A DNA stretch of 8,449 bases, from positions 1 to 8,449 of the forward strand of contig JABUUX010000227.1 in assembly GCA_021442965.1 (NCBI GenBank), read 5' to 3'. This document shows positions 7,059-8,449 of this stretch, in pieces. The notes under the pieces were generated by a model. The model saw only the letters and a list, made by a program, of their open reading frames with translations. It was not told where the DNA came from and did no database searches. Each line of letters opens with the position of its first letter. Within the stretch, counting starts at the first letter, position 1. Position numbers and translations under genes: made by a program. This DNA is from Treponema sp. GTDB lineage: Bacteria; Spirochaetota; Spirochaetia; Treponematales; Treponemataceae.

Positions 7059-8449
7059 ATGAAAGATAAAGAAAAGAAGGTAAAAATGCCAAAGGAAAAG
7101 AAATCCAAAAAGCAGATGCCTGAAGGATATATTGGTCGTCCAAAACCAATGAAGGTGAAAAAATTTGAATTCAAAAAGCCAACACTTTCATTTTATATCT
7201 GGGCTGGTGTATGGACTTTAGTAATTGGATTTATTGTTTTTTTGGCTATCAGTCTTGTATCTGTAAAACCGTCAAGTCTGAAAAACGTTGTTCGCTATGA
7301 TTTTAAGGATGCAGGACAACCTGAAAGTTATGTAATTGAAAACTCAAAACTTAAATTTGAAATGAACCCGTATACAACATTGTTTACTGTTACTCAGAAA
7401 GATACAGGTCATGTGTGGTATTCAAGCCCGGAAGGAGCTTTAACAGATCCTTTGGCTCTTTCAAAAGAAAAACAGAATATGAAGTCTCCTTTCCTTTTGA
7501 AATATTCCACAGAAAATGGTGTTGATACGCTTTACGATTTAAGTTCTTCTTCAATTGATAAGAAAGTTTATGAGATAGAACAGAATGGTGACGAAATTAC
7601 CGTAAATTATGCTATCGGTGAAATTGAAACCGTATACATTTATCCAATGGCTATTACAGAAGAAGATATGGATGAATGGCTTGAAAAAATGTCTACTTCA
7701 GAAGCCCGTTCGGTTACAGGTAACTACCGTAAACTTGAAGAAGGTACTTTCCTTCCGTCAGATGATGTTGACCAGCTGATGAAGGATTATCCTATGCTTA
7801 AAAACGAAGCTATTTATGTTGTTCGTGATAATGTTCAGACATACCTTAAAGAAAAAGTTCAGGGTATTTTTGAAAAATACGGATACACAATGGATGACTT
7901 CGAAAAAGACCGCGAAATGTATGCGGGGGCAAAGGAAAAGAAAGTTCCAGGATTTAATATTTCCGTTACATATAAACTGGACGGAGATAAAATGATTGTT
8001 AATGTTCCTTTTGATAAAATCACTTTCAAAAAAGATTTCCCAATCATAAGACTTTCAGTACTTCCATATTTTGGAGCTGGTGGGGTAAATGATGAAGGTT
8101 TCCTTTTTGTTCCTGAAGGTGGCGGAGCTATTATCAATTTTAATAACGGAAAAACAAAACAGAACAGCTATTATTGTGACATTTACGGCTGGGATTATGC
8201 TACAGACCGTAAAGCTGTTATGAACGAAACTCGAGCTGCGTTCCCTGTATTCGGTATTTCAAACGGAGATTCAAGTTTCATTGCATACATAGAAGAAGGT
8301 GATGAATATGCCGGTATTGCTGCCGATATAAGTGGTCGTATGAGCAGCTATAACTATGTCTATGCAGATTACAAAATGCTTCATGGTGAGCAATATGAAG
8401 CTTCTTCCAGAAATATTAATACTCAATACAGCTATGAAAGAGGACTTCC
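7059..8449 (+). CDS. DUF5696 family membrane-anchored protein, 3' end beyond window
   Basis: The open frame runs without a stop from 7059 to the window end: 463 full codons plus two bases. The first 40 residues contain 16 Lys and should be cytoplasmic. One membrane helix follows at about 44-69, so the remainder should face outside the cytoplasm. Features I associate with DUF5696 proteins are visible: a beta-rich region with strands such as LKFEMNPYTTLFTV near 98-111, a helical insert with YGYTMDDFEKD (274-284), then LPYFGAGG, VPEGGGAIINFNNGK (from V351) and YGWD (376-379). The (V)P.G.GA.I.F.NGK segment is the best signature; here the usual-looking GSG is GGG. The C-terminal part, which in family members I recall as a possible TIM-barrel-like glycoside hydrolase region, lies outside the window, so catalytic residues cannot be judged. 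It is the last visible gene of the operon, 21 bases after the Yip1 gene. Function unknown; glycan processing or binding is inferred from context. Confidence 0.8.
   Translation, partial: MKDKEKKVKMPKEKKSKKQMPEGYIGRPKPMKVKKFEFKKPTLSFYIWAGVWTLVIGFIVFLAISLVSVKPSSLKNVVRYDFKDAGQPESYVIENSKLKFEMNPYTTLFTVTQKDTGHVWYSSPEGALTDPLALSKEKQNMKSPFLLKYSTENGVDTLYDLSSSSIDKKVYEIEQNGDEITVNYAIGEIETVYIYPMAITEEDMDEWLEKMSTSEARSVTGNYRKLEEGTFLPSDDVDQLMKDYPMLKNEAIYVVRDNVQTYLKEKVQGIFEKYGYTMDDFEKDREMYAGAKEKKVPGFNISVTYKLDGDKMIVNVPFDKITFKKDFPIIRLSVLPYFGAGGVNDEGFLFVPEGGGAIINFNNGKTKQNSYYCDIYGWDYATDRKAVMNETRAAFPVFGISNGDSSFIAYIEEGDEYAGIAADISGRMSSYNYVYADYKMLHGEQYEASSRNINTQYSYERGL

Noticed and set aside
6839..7174. Open frames at the Yip1/DUF5696 junction (6839-7069 plus, 6980-7174 minus)
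   Set aside because: Both overlap two genes with good starts and domain content, and neither has a recognisable product.
7859..8137. Minus-strand open frame within the DUF5696 gene
   Set aside because: It is antisense to the conserved PYFGAGG and VPEGGG segments, whose codons explain its Pro- and Ser-rich appearance.
1..8449. CRISPR arrays, tRNA or rRNA genes, insertion sequences, phage or toxin-antitoxin genes
   Set aside because: Nothing of this kind was seen; essentially the whole window is taken up by the six coding regions.

Overview
The window holds six genes on the plus strand, packed end to end. Junctions range from a 4-base overlap to about 21 bases, and there is no internal terminator and no gap over 300 bases, so it reads as the middle of one operon. 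The first gene starts 12 bases into the window and the last runs off the right edge, so the promoter, any regulator and any enzyme genes of the locus are probably outside. Base composition is moderately AT-rich, with strong preference for CTT (Leu), GTT (Val) and GAA (Glu), good AGGAG ribosome binding sites and the standard genetic code. Together with a signal peptide ending in a Treponema-like LFAKGD, this suggests an anaerobic host-associated spirochaete (Treponema type). A Lachnospiraceae- or Paenibacillus-like Bacillota is the alternative. The assignment is inference from style, not from a marker gene.

Layout: (1) 12-3032, a 1006-residue membrane-anchored protein with two tandem beta-sandwich-like (carbohydrate-binding-like) units, a helical linker and a C-terminal family 1 sugar ABC substrate-binding domain; (2) 3034-3972, a MalF/UgpA/LplB-type permease; (3) 3984-4880, a MalG/UgpE/LplC-type permease; (4) 4894-6363, a secreted NHL-repeat beta-propeller with TPR-like helices and a C-terminal membrane anchor; (5) 6360-7037, a Yip1-family polytopic membrane protein; (6) 7059 to beyond the window end, a membrane-anchored DUF5696 protein, of which only the N-terminal part is present.

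Inference on how they work together: the first three genes form a carbohydrate ABC importer without its own ATPase, probably energised by a shared MsmX/MsiK/UgpC-type ATPase encoded elsewhere. The last three are not standard transporter parts. All three are predicted in or tethered to the same membrane, with the NHL/TPR and DUF5696 domains on the outer face. The set looks like a membrane-associated glycan capture and import machine in which the accessory proteins scaffold, sense or process a polysaccharide next to the importer. Their functions are not established, and they are the most interesting part of the window.
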